Positions 17,293 to 25,950 of a stretch of 64,000 nt of DNA are shown piece by piece (position 1 is the first letter of the stretch; every line of letters starts with the position of its first letter). Both the position numbers and the translations under genes were made by a program. Location of the stretch: assembly GCA_965217015.1 (NCBI GenBank), contig OZ244224.1:186001-250000 (forward strand), given 5' to 3'. This DNA is from JAYQKL01 sp038142705 (GTDB lineage: Bacteria > Pseudomonadota > Alphaproteobacteria > RS24). Below the pieces are notes generated by a model, which saw only the letters and a program-made list of their open reading frames with translations, was not told the origin of the DNA and ran no database searches.

Positions 17293-18870
17293 ATGCCAAA
17301 AGTATTGATTGCAGATAAAATGAGCCCCCGCGCTGAAGAGATTTTTAAGGAGCGCGGCCTTGAGGTTGATGTGATTACAGGGCTGGAACGCGATGAGCTG
17401 ATTAAAATTATTGGCGATTATGACGGGCTGGCTGTGCGCTCATCAACCAAAGTCACCCCGCCTGTCATGGAAGCTGCCTCAAATATGAAAGTCATTGGGC
17501 GCGCAGGCATTGGCGTGGATAATATTGATTTAGCCGCTGCCACCGCCAAAGGCACTGTGGTGATGAACACGCCATTTGGTAATTCTATCACCACCGCCGA
17601 GCATGCCATTGCGATGATGTTTGCTTTGGCGCGGCAATTGCCAACCGCCAATGAGTCCACCCATGCCGGCAAATGGGAAAAAAGCCGTTTCATGGGTACC
17701 GAAGTCAGCGGTAAAGTTTTGGGCGTGATTGGCTGCGGTAATATTGGCGCGATTGTGGCGTCGCGCGCGATTGGCCTGAAGATGAAAGTTATCGCCTTTG
17801 ACCCGTTTTTAACGCCTGAGCGTGCGGTTGAGATTGGCGTTGAAAAAGTCGAGCTGGACGATTTGCTCGCCCGCGCAGATTTCATCACATTGCACACGCC
17901 TTTAACGGACAATACGCGCAATATTATTGATGAGGCGGCATTGGCAAAAACCAAGCAGGGTGTGCGGGTTATCAATTGCGCCCGTGGCGGATTGATTGTT
18001 GAAAAAGACCTGAAAGACGCATTGGATAGCGGCCATGTGGCTGGCGCGGCATTAGATGTTTTTGAAGTTGAGCCAGCCAAAGAAAGCATTTTCTTTGGTA
18101 TGGAAAATGTGGTTTGCACCCCGCATTTAGGCGCCGCCACCACTGAAGCACAAATCAATGTCGCGATTCAGGTGGCTGAACAAATGTCAGATTATTTGCT
18201 GACGGGTGCGGTCACAAATGCGATTAACATGCCAAGCATTTCAGCTGAAGATGCACCGCGCTTGTCGCCTTTTGTCACGCTTTCTGAACAATTAGGTTTG
18301 TTGATTGGGCAGGTCACTGAATCCGCCATTACGGGGGTGAATATTGAATATGCTGGCGATGTGGGCGAGCTGAATTGCGCGCCCCTGACTTCTGCGACCA
18401 TTGCAGGGCTTTTGCGCCCGCTTATGGCCGATGTCAATATGGTCAGTGCGCCCGCCATTGCGAAAGATCGTGGTATCAAAGTTTCGGAAACCAAAAGCGA
18501 TTCAACCGGCGCCTTTGATACTTATATCCGGGTGACAGTGGAAACCAATAATCAGACCCGTTCGGTTGCTGGTACATTATTTTCCAATGGCCAGCCCCGC
18601 GTTATCCAGCTCAAAGGTATAAACATGGACGCCGAATTGGCACCGCGTATGCTTTATGTCACCAATAATGACCAGCCTGGTTTTATTGGTGCGCTTGGCA
18701 CAGTCTTGGGCAAGCATGGCATCAATATTGCGTCCTTTAGTTTGGGGCGTGAGAAGCCGGGTGGCGATGCGATTTCACTGATTGCTGTGGATAATGAAAT
18801 TTCTGCAGATGTTTTGTCCGAAGTTGGCGCTTTAGAGCAAGTTTTACAGGCAAAAGCACTTACTTTTTAG
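17293..18870 (+). CDS. serA: D-3-phosphoglycerate dehydrogenase SerA
   Basis: SerA catalyses the first step of serine synthesis. The ATG at 17293 is preceded by AGGAG at 17281-17285 that overlaps the serC stop; the protein is 525 residues, the long type. Order of domains: N-terminal substrate domain, Rossmann NAD domain with LGVIGCGNIGAIVASRA (about 144-160), catalytic segment INCARGGLIVEKDL and TPHLGAATTEAQ, an allosteric substrate-binding domain (about 330-450) and a C-terminal ACT domain (about 453-525, MLYVTNNDQPGFIGALGTVL), the usual site of serine feedback. serC-serA form one operon. Confidence 0.97.
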   Translation: MPKVLIADKMSPRAEEIFKERGLEVDVITGLERDELIKIIGDYDGLAVRSSTKVTPPVMEAASNMKVIGRAGIGVDNIDLAAATAKGTVVMNTPFGNSITTAEHAIAMMFALARQLPTANESTHAGKWEKSRFMGTEVSGKVLGVIGCGNIGAIVASRAIGLKMKVIAFDPFLTPERAVEIGVEKVELDDLLARADFITLHTPLTDNTRNIIDEAALAKTKQGVRVINCARGGLIVEKDLKDALDSGHVAGAALDVFEVEPAKESIFFGMENVVCTPHLGAATTEAQINVAIQVAEQMSDYLLTGAVTNAINMPSISAEDAPRLSPFVTLSEQLGLLIGQVTESAITGVNIEYAGDVGELNCAPLTSATIAGLLRPLMADVNMVSAPAIAKDRGIKVSETKSDSTGAFDTYIRVTVETNNQTRSVAGTLFSNGQPRVIQLKGINMDAELAPRMLYVTNNDQPGFIGALGTVLGKHGINIASFSLGREKPGGDAISLIAVDNEISADVLSEVGALEQVLQAKALTF

Positions 18871-18914
18871 GCTGTAAACCCTTATAGTCCTGTCGGATAT
18901 GAAAGGGAATCGCT

Positions 18915-20210
18915 ATGGCTAATGTTGTCGTTGTCGGCTCACAATGGGGCGACGAGGGAAAAGGCAAAATCGTTGATTGGTTGTCGGAGCGTGCTGATAT
19001 TGTAGCGCGTTTTCAAGGCGGGCATAATGCCGGCCATACATTGGTCATTGATGGGGAGGTGTTCAAGCTTTCTCTCTTGCCGTCAGGTATTGTGCGCAAA
19101 GGCAAATTATCGGTTATTGGCAATGGGGTGGTGATTGACCCTTGGGCGCTATTGGCTGAAATTGAACAATTGAGCGCGCAGGGTGTTTCTGTGACACCTG
19201 AGAATCTGCGAATTGCGGAAAATGCGATTTTAATTTTACCGGTGCATCAGGAGCTGGACGCGGCGCGAGAGCAAGCAGCATCTGAGGCAGATAAAATTGG
19301 CACGACAAAGCGCGGTATTGGTCCGGCTTATGAAGATAAAGTTGGGCGCCGCGCCATACGCTTTCGGGATTTGGCCGATTTAGACACGCTGCCAGCTAAA
19401 ATTGATAAACTCTTGACCCACCACAACGCTTTACGGCGCGGGTTTGGGCAAGATGAATTCGCCGCCGCGCCCTTGATTGAAAAGCTTGAAGTCATTGCCC
19501 CGCAATTGACTGGTTTTGCTGAGCCGGTTTGGAAATTGCTGAATGAGGCAAAGCGTAAAGGCCAGCGCATTTTATTTGAAGGTGCGCAGGGGACGCTGTT
19601 GGATATTGACCATGGCACATACCCATTTGTTACCTCGTCAAACACGATTGCCGGACAAGCCGCGATTGGCTCTGGGATTGGGCCATCTGCACTGAACCAT
19701 GTTTTGGGTATCACAAAAGCCTATACAACACGTGTGGGCGAGGGGCCGTTTCCGACAGAGCAGGAAAATGACATTGGTCAAAAACTCGGTGAACGCGGCC
19801 ATGAGTTTGGCACGGTGACAGGCCGTAAACGCCGATGTGGCTGGTTTGATGCTGTATTGGTGCGCCAAGCCGTGGAAACAGGCGGTATTGATGGTATTGC
19901 GCTCACCAAACTTGATGTGCTGGACGGGTTTGAGGAAATCAAAATCTGTGTTGGCTACAAGCTTGATGGCGAAGATATGAGTTATTTGCCAGCTGATGCC
20001 GCGGCACAGGCGCGTATTAAGCCTGTTTATGAAACCTTAGAGGGGTGGACAGAGACCAGCTATGGTGCGCGCAGTTGGAATGATCTGCCAGCCAATGCGG
20101 TGCGCTATGTGCGCTATATTGAAGAGCTGATTGGCGCGCCGGTGACTTTGCTGTCCACCAGCCCAGAGCGGGACGATACTATTTTGGTCAGAGATCCGTT
20201 TGAGGATTAA
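18915..20210 (+). CDS. purA: Adenylosuccinate synthetase PurA
   Basis: PurA joins IMP and aspartate using GTP in AMP synthesis. The 431-residue protein has the phosphate loop GSQWGDEGKGK (8-18) with catalytic D13, and H41 in QGGHNAGH. Other family segments are GTTKRGIGPAYEDK, FEGAQGTLLDIDHGTYPFVT and TVTGRKRRCGWFD. GAAAGGGAA precedes the ATG. It lies 44 bases after serA on the same strand and is convergent with the symporter gene that follows. Confidence 0.97.
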   Translation: MANVVVVGSQWGDEGKGKIVDWLSERADIVARFQGGHNAGHTLVIDGEVFKLSLLPSGIVRKGKLSVIGNGVVIDPWALLAEIEQLSAQGVSVTPENLRIAENAILILPVHQELDAAREQAASEADKIGTTKRGIGPAYEDKVGRRAIRFRDLADLDTLPAKIDKLLTHHNALRRGFGQDEFAAAPLIEKLEVIAPQLTGFAEPVWKLLNEAKRKGQRILFEGAQGTLLDIDHGTYPFVTSSNTIAGQAAIGSGIGPSALNHVLGITKAYTTRVGEGPFPTEQENDIGQKLGERGHEFGTVTGRKRRCGWFDAVLVRQAVETGGIDGIALTKLDVLDGFEEIKICVGYKLDGEDMSYLPADAAAQARIKPVYETLEGWTETSYGARSWNDLPANAVRYVRYIEELIGAPVTLLSTSPERDDTILVRDPFED

Positions 20211-20230
20211 ACCCTGAAATTTTCCTTAAC

Positions 20231-21670
20231 TTATGCGCAGGCGGGTTTTTGGCGTGTCAGCCCACTCACAAGTGTAAGGGTTACCAAATTTGCGCCCACA
20301 CCCCATAAGCCAGCATGGAGATTGTAAAGCGGCAGGCCTGTATCGCCAAATTTTAACACCAGCGTGACCGCCAGCCCGATAATCAGCCCCGCCAGCACTG
20401 GCGTAGCGCGCAAGCGTGGCAGGTAAAGCCCCAACATCAAAGCTGGCATGGCCTGCGCCATAATCTCGATTTTCACCATCATAAGCGACCATATGTTTTG
20501 CGGCAAATTAGCTGCGAAATAGGCTGAGCTGAGCAGCAAGACCCATGTTAACACACGCCCGATAATGGTTAATTGCCGCTCGGTTAAATCGGGGCGGCGC
20601 GCATGGAGCACATCTTGGGTGATGGCGGCATTGGCAGAAAGCAGCGCGGAGTCGATGGTTGACATAATCGCCGCCATGCCCGCGGCCATAAACAACGCAA
20701 CAAGCCAATTGATATAAGGGTAATGGGCCGATAATTGGGCGAGATAAAGCGGCACAATCTGGTCGGTTTGCGCAGCCTCAATCTCAGGTAAGGTCTGCCT
20801 TGCCGCTAGAGAGATAAGGATAATCGGCAATGTGGTGATGAGCGGCAGGAAAAACATCACAGCCATAGAGTTGCGCAATGACGGCCAGCTTTTGGCCGCG
20901 AACACGCGTTGGACGGCATGTGGGTATATGCTGATGGCCAGACCAAACATGAGAATAAGCGATATCCCCTTGCGCCAATCAGCCGCTGAAAAATGCTGAC
21001 CTGATGAGCTGCTCTGCGTGGTTATCGCAGAAATCAGTTGAGGTAACCCATCAAAATAATGCACCGTGATGAGGAAAATGCTGGTAATGCCAATAAACAG
21101 CAGGCTGCCCTGTATCATATCGGTCAAAATCACCCCGCGCATGCCGCCAAGGCTTTCATAGATAGCCATGAACACCGCCATCAGCATCACCGCTTGTAAA
21201 AGCGGGATTTGACCATTGGTGAGTTGTTCTACCAACAGCCCAATGGCTTTGAAATTGGTCAAAATATACATAAACAGGCCAATCACCAAAACCAGATTAA
21301 CCAATTGCGCCAGCCCCTCATGCTGGTAACGATGTTTCAAATAATCGGTGAGGGTAATAAATTTTTCGGTCTTCGCCAGCGCATATATTTTGCGCGCATA
21401 AAGGGCGAAAAACACAATCACAGCAGACATGCCCGCCACACTGAACAACGCCACCAGCCCATTGCGATAGGCATTGCCCGCAAACCCAAACAGCGTGTTG
21501 CCGCTATATTGGGTGGCATAAAGCGTAAACACCAAAGCTATGGTGCCAACCGAGCCGCCAGCCAAAAAATAATCTTTCAAATTCTCGCCTTTGGATTGTC
21601 GAAACGCCCATAAGCCAATCAATGGCAGCAGCAAAAGATAGCCCGCAATCAGATATAAGGTTAAGGACAT
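20231..21670 (-). CDS. Sodium:solute symporter (SSS family)
   Basis: The 479-residue protein has about 13 hydrophobic segments and the SSS pattern: DYFLAGGSVG at residues 33-42, GGMRGVILTDMIQG near 175, and AAGMAAIMSTIDSALLSANAAITQDV near 320, which corresponds to the sodium-site helix of this family. The substrate is unknown; the STIDSALL segment resembles proline/pantothenate-type members, but this is not enough to name one. AAAGGGG precedes the ATG. It stands alone on the minus strand, ending 20 bases from the purA stop. Confidence 0.85.
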   Translation of the reverse strand: MSLTLYLIAGYLLLLPLIGLWAFRQSKGENLKDYFLAGGSVGTIALVFTLYATQYSGNTLFGFAGNAYRNGLVALFSVAGMSAVIVFFALYARKIYALAKTEKFITLTDYLKHRYQHEGLAQLVNLVLVIGLFMYILTNFKAIGLLVEQLTNGQIPLLQAVMLMAVFMAIYESLGGMRGVILTDMIQGSLLFIGITSIFLITVHYFDGLPQLISAITTQSSSSGQHFSAADWRKGISLILMFGLAISIYPHAVQRVFAAKSWPSLRNSMAVMFFLPLITTLPIILISLAARQTLPEIEAAQTDQIVPLYLAQLSAHYPYINWLVALFMAAGMAAIMSTIDSALLSANAAITQDVLHARRPDLTERQLTIIGRVLTWVLLLSSAYFAANLPQNIWSLMMVKIEIMAQAMPALMLGLYLPRLRATPVLAGLIIGLAVTLVLKFGDTGLPLYNLHAGLWGVGANLVTLTLVSGLTRQKPACA

Positions 21671-21730
21671 GTGAAACCCCTTTTAGATTATTGTTTTGCC
21701 CAACACTGCCAGAAACCACCGCCTTGTCAA

Positions 21731-21780
21731 GGGGTTAGAGGGGGGTTAGAGGGGGAGGCTTAGAGGGGGGGTAGAAGGGG
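21731..21780 (+). repeat. G-run array with TTAGA spacers (possible G-quadruplex)
   Basis: Five runs of 4 to 7 G are separated by short spacers: G4, TTAGA, G6, TTAGA, G5, AGGCTTAGA, G7, TAGAA, G4. The unit TTAGA plus Gs is repeated, so it is a degenerate tandem repeat of about 10-11 bases and easily satisfies the four-run quadruplex rule on the plus strand. It lies between the end of rpoH and the start of the symporter gene, both transcribed leftwards, so the RNA would be C-rich and the template strand G-rich. Confidence 0.8.
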
Positions 21781-21815
21781 TGACGGCTATGAGAGCGGGG
21801 GGTGAGGCAAACCGC

Positions 21816-22814
21816 TTAATGTTTCACCGCTGTGCCGTCGATGATGGGGGCAGAGTCTTCTGGGCTGGCGTCCAGCAGGCCAGTTTCGCTGGCTTTATCG
21901 GTCATAGCCTCTTGCAGTTTTTCAAAGGCGCGGGTTTCAATTTGGCGAATGCGCTCGCGGCTGACTTTATGGGTCTGGCTTAATTCTTCTAAAGTCGCGG
22001 GCGGCTCGCTGAGACGGCGGGCGGTCAAAATGGCGGCTTCGCGCTCATTTAACACCGACATGGCTTGCAGCAAAATTTCGCGCCGCGCCTGATATTCACT
22101 GCTCTCGGCAAGGCTGGTTTCCTGCGTTTCGCTATCATCAACAATCCAGTCCTGCCATTCGCTGCCCTCTTCGCCATCATGGCGCATCGGCGTGTTGAGC
22201 GAGCTGTCACCGCCCGACATACGCCCCTCCATCATACGCACATCATCTTCGCTGACCTGCAAGGTTTCAGAAATGGTCTTCACCTCGTCAGGTTTCAAAT
22301 GCCCGCTATCAATGTCTTTAACTTCGTTTTTCAAGCGGCGGAGATTGAAAAACAGTTTTTTTTGCGCGGCGGTAGTGCCAATTTTAACCAGCGACCAGCT
22401 GCGCAAAATATATTCTTGTATCGAAGCGCGTATCCACCACATGGCATAGGTGGCGAGGCGGAAGCCTTTTTCAGGGTCAAATTTTTTCACCGCCTGCATT
22501 AGGCCGATATTGCCCTCTGAAATAACCTCGCCAAGCGGCAGGCCATAGCCACGATAACCGGTGGCAATTTTAGCAACCAATCGCAAATGGCTGGTCACCA
22601 ACATATGCGCGGCCTCGGTGTCTTCATGTTCCTGATATTTTTTGGCGAGCTGGTATTCTTGCTGCGCTTCCAGCATAGGAAACTTCCTGATTTCGCGTAA
22701 ATAGCGCGTCAGGCTGCCATCTGGCGACAGGCTTGTCGTCAGGCTCGTTGACTGGCTCTTTAATTGGCTGGCTGATGGAGCCGCGCTTTTTTTCGCTGGT
22801 TTTTTATCAGTCAT
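21816..22814 (-). CDS. rpoH: RNA polymerase sigma-32 factor RpoH
   Basis: RpoH directs transcription of heat-shock genes. The 332-residue protein has sigma-70 regions 2 to 4: GEVISEGNIGLMQAVKKFDPEKGFRLATY (2.2), WWIRASIQEYILRSWS (2.3-2.4), and KVSRERIRQIETRAFEKLQ (4.2). The RpoH box QKKLFFNLRRLK right after region 2.4 distinguishes it from other sigma factors. The start ATG at 22814 gives a Ser/Lys/Ala-rich N-terminal extension of about 25 residues before the usual LSPDGSLTRYL, and there is a short C-terminal tail; both make it longer than the usual 285-300 residues. Confidence 0.94.
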   Translation of the reverse strand: MTDKKPAKKSAAPSASQLKSQSTSLTTSLSPDGSLTRYLREIRKFPMLEAQQEYQLAKKYQEHEDTEAAHMLVTSHLRLVAKIATGYRGYGLPLGEVISEGNIGLMQAVKKFDPEKGFRLATYAMWWIRASIQEYILRSWSLVKIGTTAAQKKLFFNLRRLKNEVKDIDSGHLKPDEVKTISETLQVSEDDVRMMEGRMSGGDSSLNTPMRHDGEEGSEWQDWIVDDSETQETSLAESSEYQARREILLQAMSVLNEREAAILTARRLSEPPATLEELSQTHKVSRERIRQIETRAFEKLQEAMTDKASETGLLDASPEDSAPIIDGTAVKH

Positions 22815-22894
22815 AATTGTTTGTATCTCACTACACACCAAATTGCTTTCTTATTATATGGGGGCTGGGCAGGCTGATGTAAAGGCGCTTGGCG

Positions 22895-23902
22895 CTATAA
22901 ATTTTGCTCTAATGCCGTTTTGAGATGCGCCATATCGGCGGGCAGGGGCGCATCAAACGCCATTTGTGCCTTTGTGTCAGGGTGCTCAAACCCCAAATGC
23001 GCCGCATGCAAGGCCTGACGGTTTAGCAGTTCAGCGCTGGATTTCACCGGCGCGGGCAGGGTGTTGACCCGCGTGAGCTGGCTGCTGCCATAAAGCCTGT
23101 CACCCACGACAGGATGGCCTAAATGCGCCATATGCACTCTGATTTGATGCGTGCGACCCGTCTCAAGCTTGCATTCCAAAAGCGAGATAATGGGAGGCGC
23201 GCCCCATTTTTGCACCACTTTATATTGGGTGGCCGCAAACCGTGCTTGCGGGCTTTGCGAAACCTGAATTTTGGTGCGATGCTGGGTGTGGCGGGCCAAA
23301 GCGGCATCAATGCGCCCTGCCGCTGGCACGGGGCTGCTCCATACAAAGCACTGGTAACGGCGTTGCAGACGGCCATCTTTGCCGTGCGAGGCAAATTGCT
23401 CGGCTAAATAGTGATGCGCTTTATCATGCTTGCAGGCCACCATGACACCGCTTGTGTCTTTATCCAGACGATGCACAATGCCCGGACGTCTTTCGCCGCC
23501 AATGCCGGAAAGGCTGGTGCCGCAATGTGCCATTAACGCATTGACCAAGGTGCCACTATGATGGCCGGGTGCAGGGTGTACCACCATGCCAGCGGGTTTA
23601 TTAATCACAATCAGTGCATCATCTTCGTAAAGAATATCAAGCGGCATATTTTCTGCCTTAATCGCAACATCTTTGAGCGGCGGCAGGGTGACAATGATTT
23701 CATCATCATGTTTGACCCGATAAGAAGGGTCCTCTATTTTAAATTCTTGATTGGCGCGCAAAAGCCTCACCTCGCCCTGCTTGATAAGGTCTTGAATTCG
23801 GGCGCGGCTTAGGCCATCTTGGCGCTCGGCAATCACTTTGTCGAGCCGGTTACCATTTTGGTCTGGCGCGACATAAAAATTTAATTCGGAGTTGTTAGCC
23901 AT
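22895..23902 (-). CDS. rluD: 23S rRNA pseudouridine synthase RluD
   Basis: RluD makes pseudouridines in helix 69 of 23S rRNA. The 335-residue protein has an N-terminal S4 domain (RLDKVIAERQDGLSRARIQDLIKQGEV, about 17-45), the catalytic motif HRLDKDTSG with the reactive aspartate, and RTHQIRVHMAHLGHPVVGD in the C-terminal part. The RluA/RluC/RluD subfamily is fixed by the S4 domain; RluD rather than RluC is inferred from length and from alphaproteobacterial synteny with rpoH. Its start codon overlaps that of the divergent gene. Confidence 0.92.
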   Translation of the reverse strand: MANNSELNFYVAPDQNGNRLDKVIAERQDGLSRARIQDLIKQGEVRLLRANQEFKIEDPSYRVKHDDEIIVTLPPLKDVAIKAENMPLDILYEDDALIVINKPAGMVVHPAPGHHSGTLVNALMAHCGTSLSGIGGERRPGIVHRLDKDTSGVMVACKHDKAHHYLAEQFASHGKDGRLQRRYQCFVWSSPVPAAGRIDAALARHTQHRTKIQVSQSPQARFAATQYKVVQKWGAPPIISLLECKLETGRTHQIRVHMAHLGHPVVGDRLYGSSQLTRVNTLPAPVKSSAELLNRQALHAAHLGFEHPDTKAQMAFDAPLPADMAHLKTALEQNL

Positions 23903-24284
23903 GACGCAAGATACACAAATTAACCCGCAAGCGGAAGAGTCAGATATAAATCAAATCCCTCAACCTTCACCGCGCCGCGTCAAAGCTCTGCTCACTGTTG
24001 TGATTGTGCTGGGGGTGCTGCTGCTGGTTGGATTGGCGGTTGTGGTTGGTACCATTATTAAACGGCTGAATAATCCTGAGGCGGTGCCGCAAAGCCGCGC
24101 TAAAAAAGGCTTTGGCGTGGTTGAAAGCATAGTGCCAGAGGGGACGCGCATTGTATCTACGCAAACCACGGCTGATAAGCTGGTAATCCAATTATCTGGC
24201 CCCGATGGTGAAAGTCTCATGATATATGATGTGCGCAAAGGCATTGAACTGGGACGGATTAAAATCGCCATTCAACAGGATTAA
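23901..24284 (+). CDS. Small single-span membrane protein, DUF6476-like
   Basis: The 127-residue protein has a polar N-terminus of about 30 residues, one strongly hydrophobic segment (about 34-55, LLTVVIVLGVLLLVGLAVVVG) and a C-terminal soluble domain of about 70 residues, probably periplasmic. The position, divergent from rluD next to rpoH, is where other alphaproteobacteria carry DUF6476 proteins of similar build; the family name is an inference from synteny and layout. The ATG at 23901 shares two bases with the rluD start codon. A TTG three codons earlier is the only alternative. Confidence 0.75.
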   Translation: MTQDTQINPQAEESDINQIPQPSPRRVKALLTVVIVLGVLLLVGLAVVVGTIIKRLNNPEAVPQSRAKKGFGVVESIVPEGTRIVSTQTTADKLVIQLSGPDGESLMIYDVRKGIELGRIKIAIQQD

Positions 24285-24305
24285 CCGCTATATGGTTTCT
24301 GGCGA

Positions 24306-24923
24306 CTAAAATTTCCAGAACTTTTCATCTTCAGAAAAGCGAATATAACCTATGTTGGCACCTGCGCGCACACCAACGCCTGTGCGCATCGGGGCGAGGG
24401 TTATTTCGCCACGCTTTTGAAAATTAACCGCAATACCCGCGATGAAATAGGCTGACCCCTCGACACCCGGAAAACGTTGGTAAATATCGTCAATCGCGTT
24501 GAGGTTATAAATCAATGTAAAGGTTTTGCTGGCATCGCCGCCCGCATCAATCCCAAGTGAGGGCCCGCGCCAGTAAATAGGGCGTCTTTCGCCGCTGCGG
24601 GTTACAATTTCGCCACGCCCAAAGCGCAAGCCAATGCCAAATGCGCCGCTTGCCTCTTCACCTTTAATATAGGCATTTGGTTCGCCCTTTTCGTCAAACA
24701 CCGCATTGACAACTTCAGCTACGGATTCAGATGACATTTGAAAATAATTCGCGATGATTTTAATGACTTCGTTTTCAGTGAAGTTTTGAATTTGCGGTGC
24801 TGATTGCGCGCGGGCAGGGGTGATGAGTAAAACGCATAAAAGTGCGAGCAGTCCAGCCACGCTTAAAAAATAAAGCCAGAGGCTGATGAATAATGATTTA
24901 CTTTCTTTAACATCGCTAAACAT
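24306..24923 (-). CDS. eipA: EipA-like periplasmic protein (DUF1134)
   Basis: The 205-residue protein starts at the ATG preceded by GGGAG (six bases). It has an N-terminal signal or anchor segment (about residues 13-38 ending TPARAQS) and a conserved domain with EEASGAFGIGLRFGRGE, PIYWRGPSLGIDAGGDASKTFTLIYNL and VGVRAGANIGYIRFS. This matches DUF1134/COG5400, whose Brucella member EipA is a small periplasmic beta-barrel protein needed for envelope stress resistance. It is convergent with the DUF6476-like gene. The symbol is given by family and not by proven orthology. Confidence 0.83.
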   Translation of the reverse strand: MFSDVKESKSLFISLWLYFLSVAGLLALLCVLLITPARAQSAPQIQNFTENEVIKIIANYFQMSSESVAEVVNAVFDEKGEPNAYIKGEEASGAFGIGLRFGRGEIVTRSGERRPIYWRGPSLGIDAGGDASKTFTLIYNLNAIDDIYQRFPGVEGSAYFIAGIAVNFQKRGEITLAPMRTGVGVRAGANIGYIRFSEDEKFWKF

Positions 24924-25086
24924 GGTGTTCTCCCACAGCATCTTCTTCAGCAGTGCGCTTTATTATGAGTGGCTGATTCGGTTTTATTTTACCATTTACT
25001 GGCAGGTGAGTCTTTTGCTGCAAATATTGCGGACGGGTTTACCAGAGAAAAATTAGAAAAAACAATGGGTTATGTGGTTTTTGGAT

Positions 25087-25893
25087 TTAGGTGCGGGCGA
25101 TGAAAAAAGGATTATCCAGCCCGCGTTCTAATTTGCCATAGGTGAGGGGCGCGCCGTCCAGATTTTCAACAATGCCGCCTGCACGGCGCAATACAGCATC
25201 AGCGGCGGCGGTATCCCATTCCATTGTGCGGCCAAATCGCGGGTAAAGGTCGGCCTCACCTGCCGCGAGCAAACAAAACTTCAAAGATGAGCCAGCTGAA
25301 ATCAGTTCTTTCACCTTGATTGTTTCTAAATAATCATCTGTTTCTGCGGTGCGATGCGAGCGGCTGGCGACCACAGTCAAACCTGCCGCGTCTGGTTTGC
25401 GGGTGGTTATGGGCTTCGCTTTTGCAATATCAAAATCGTCAAGGGCCGCTTTTGTTGGTGCTATGTCAATTTGATAAGCCGCATCTGATAATGTGAAAAA
25501 TAGTTGTTGTTTGGCGGGTGCGTAAACAACCCCTGCAACAGGCTGGGTGTTTTCAATCAGGCCAATATTAACTGTGAAATCCGTTTTTTTATTGATGAAT
25601 TCTTTTGTGCCATCAAGTGGGTCGAGCAGAAAAAACACAGGTTCTAACTGCGTGACTTGCTCAGGGTTGAAAGTTTCCTCGCCAATGATTTGCACATTTG
25701 GATGCGCGGCCTGTATGCCGTGCGTGATAATCACCTCGCCCTCTTGGTCTGCCAGTGTCACAGGGCTATCATCGGCTTTGGTCTGAATTTGCACCCCGTC
25801 TTCATAATGACGCATGGCGTTGATGCCCGCTTTTATCGCGAGCGTGCAGAGCAACTGCATATTGGCGGGGGTAGAATAGTCGAAACCAGTCAT
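25087..25893 (-). CDS. cysQ: 3'(2'),5'-bisphosphate nucleotidase CysQ
   Basis: CysQ hydrolyses phosphoadenosine phosphate, the by-product of sulfate assimilation and of PAPS-dependent sulfotransferases, to AMP. The 268-residue protein has the lithium-sensitive phosphatase motifs: GEET at about residue 77, LDPLDGTKEF near 92 and the C-terminal WDTAAADAVLRRAGG. The 163-base gap between it and the EipA-like gene is AT-rich and holds nothing I can identify. A PAPS-type sulfotransferase-domain protein is encoded at 50927, which would generate the CysQ substrate if active. Confidence 0.92.
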   Translation of the reverse strand: MTGFDYSTPANMQLLCTLAIKAGINAMRHYEDGVQIQTKADDSPVTLADQEGEVIITHGIQAAHPNVQIIGEETFNPEQVTQLEPVFFLLDPLDGTKEFINKKTDFTVNIGLIENTQPVAGVVYAPAKQQLFFTLSDAAYQIDIAPTKAALDDFDIAKAKPITTRKPDAAGLTVVASRSHRTAETDDYLETIKVKELISAGSSLKFCLLAAGEADLYPRFGRTMEWDTAAADAVLRRAGGIVENLDGAPLTYGKLERGLDNPFFIART

Positions 25894-25950
25894 AGGGAAA
25901 TTCTTTCAATTATGTATCCTCACCCGTCCTAACATTTTTGCGCGTTGGCT

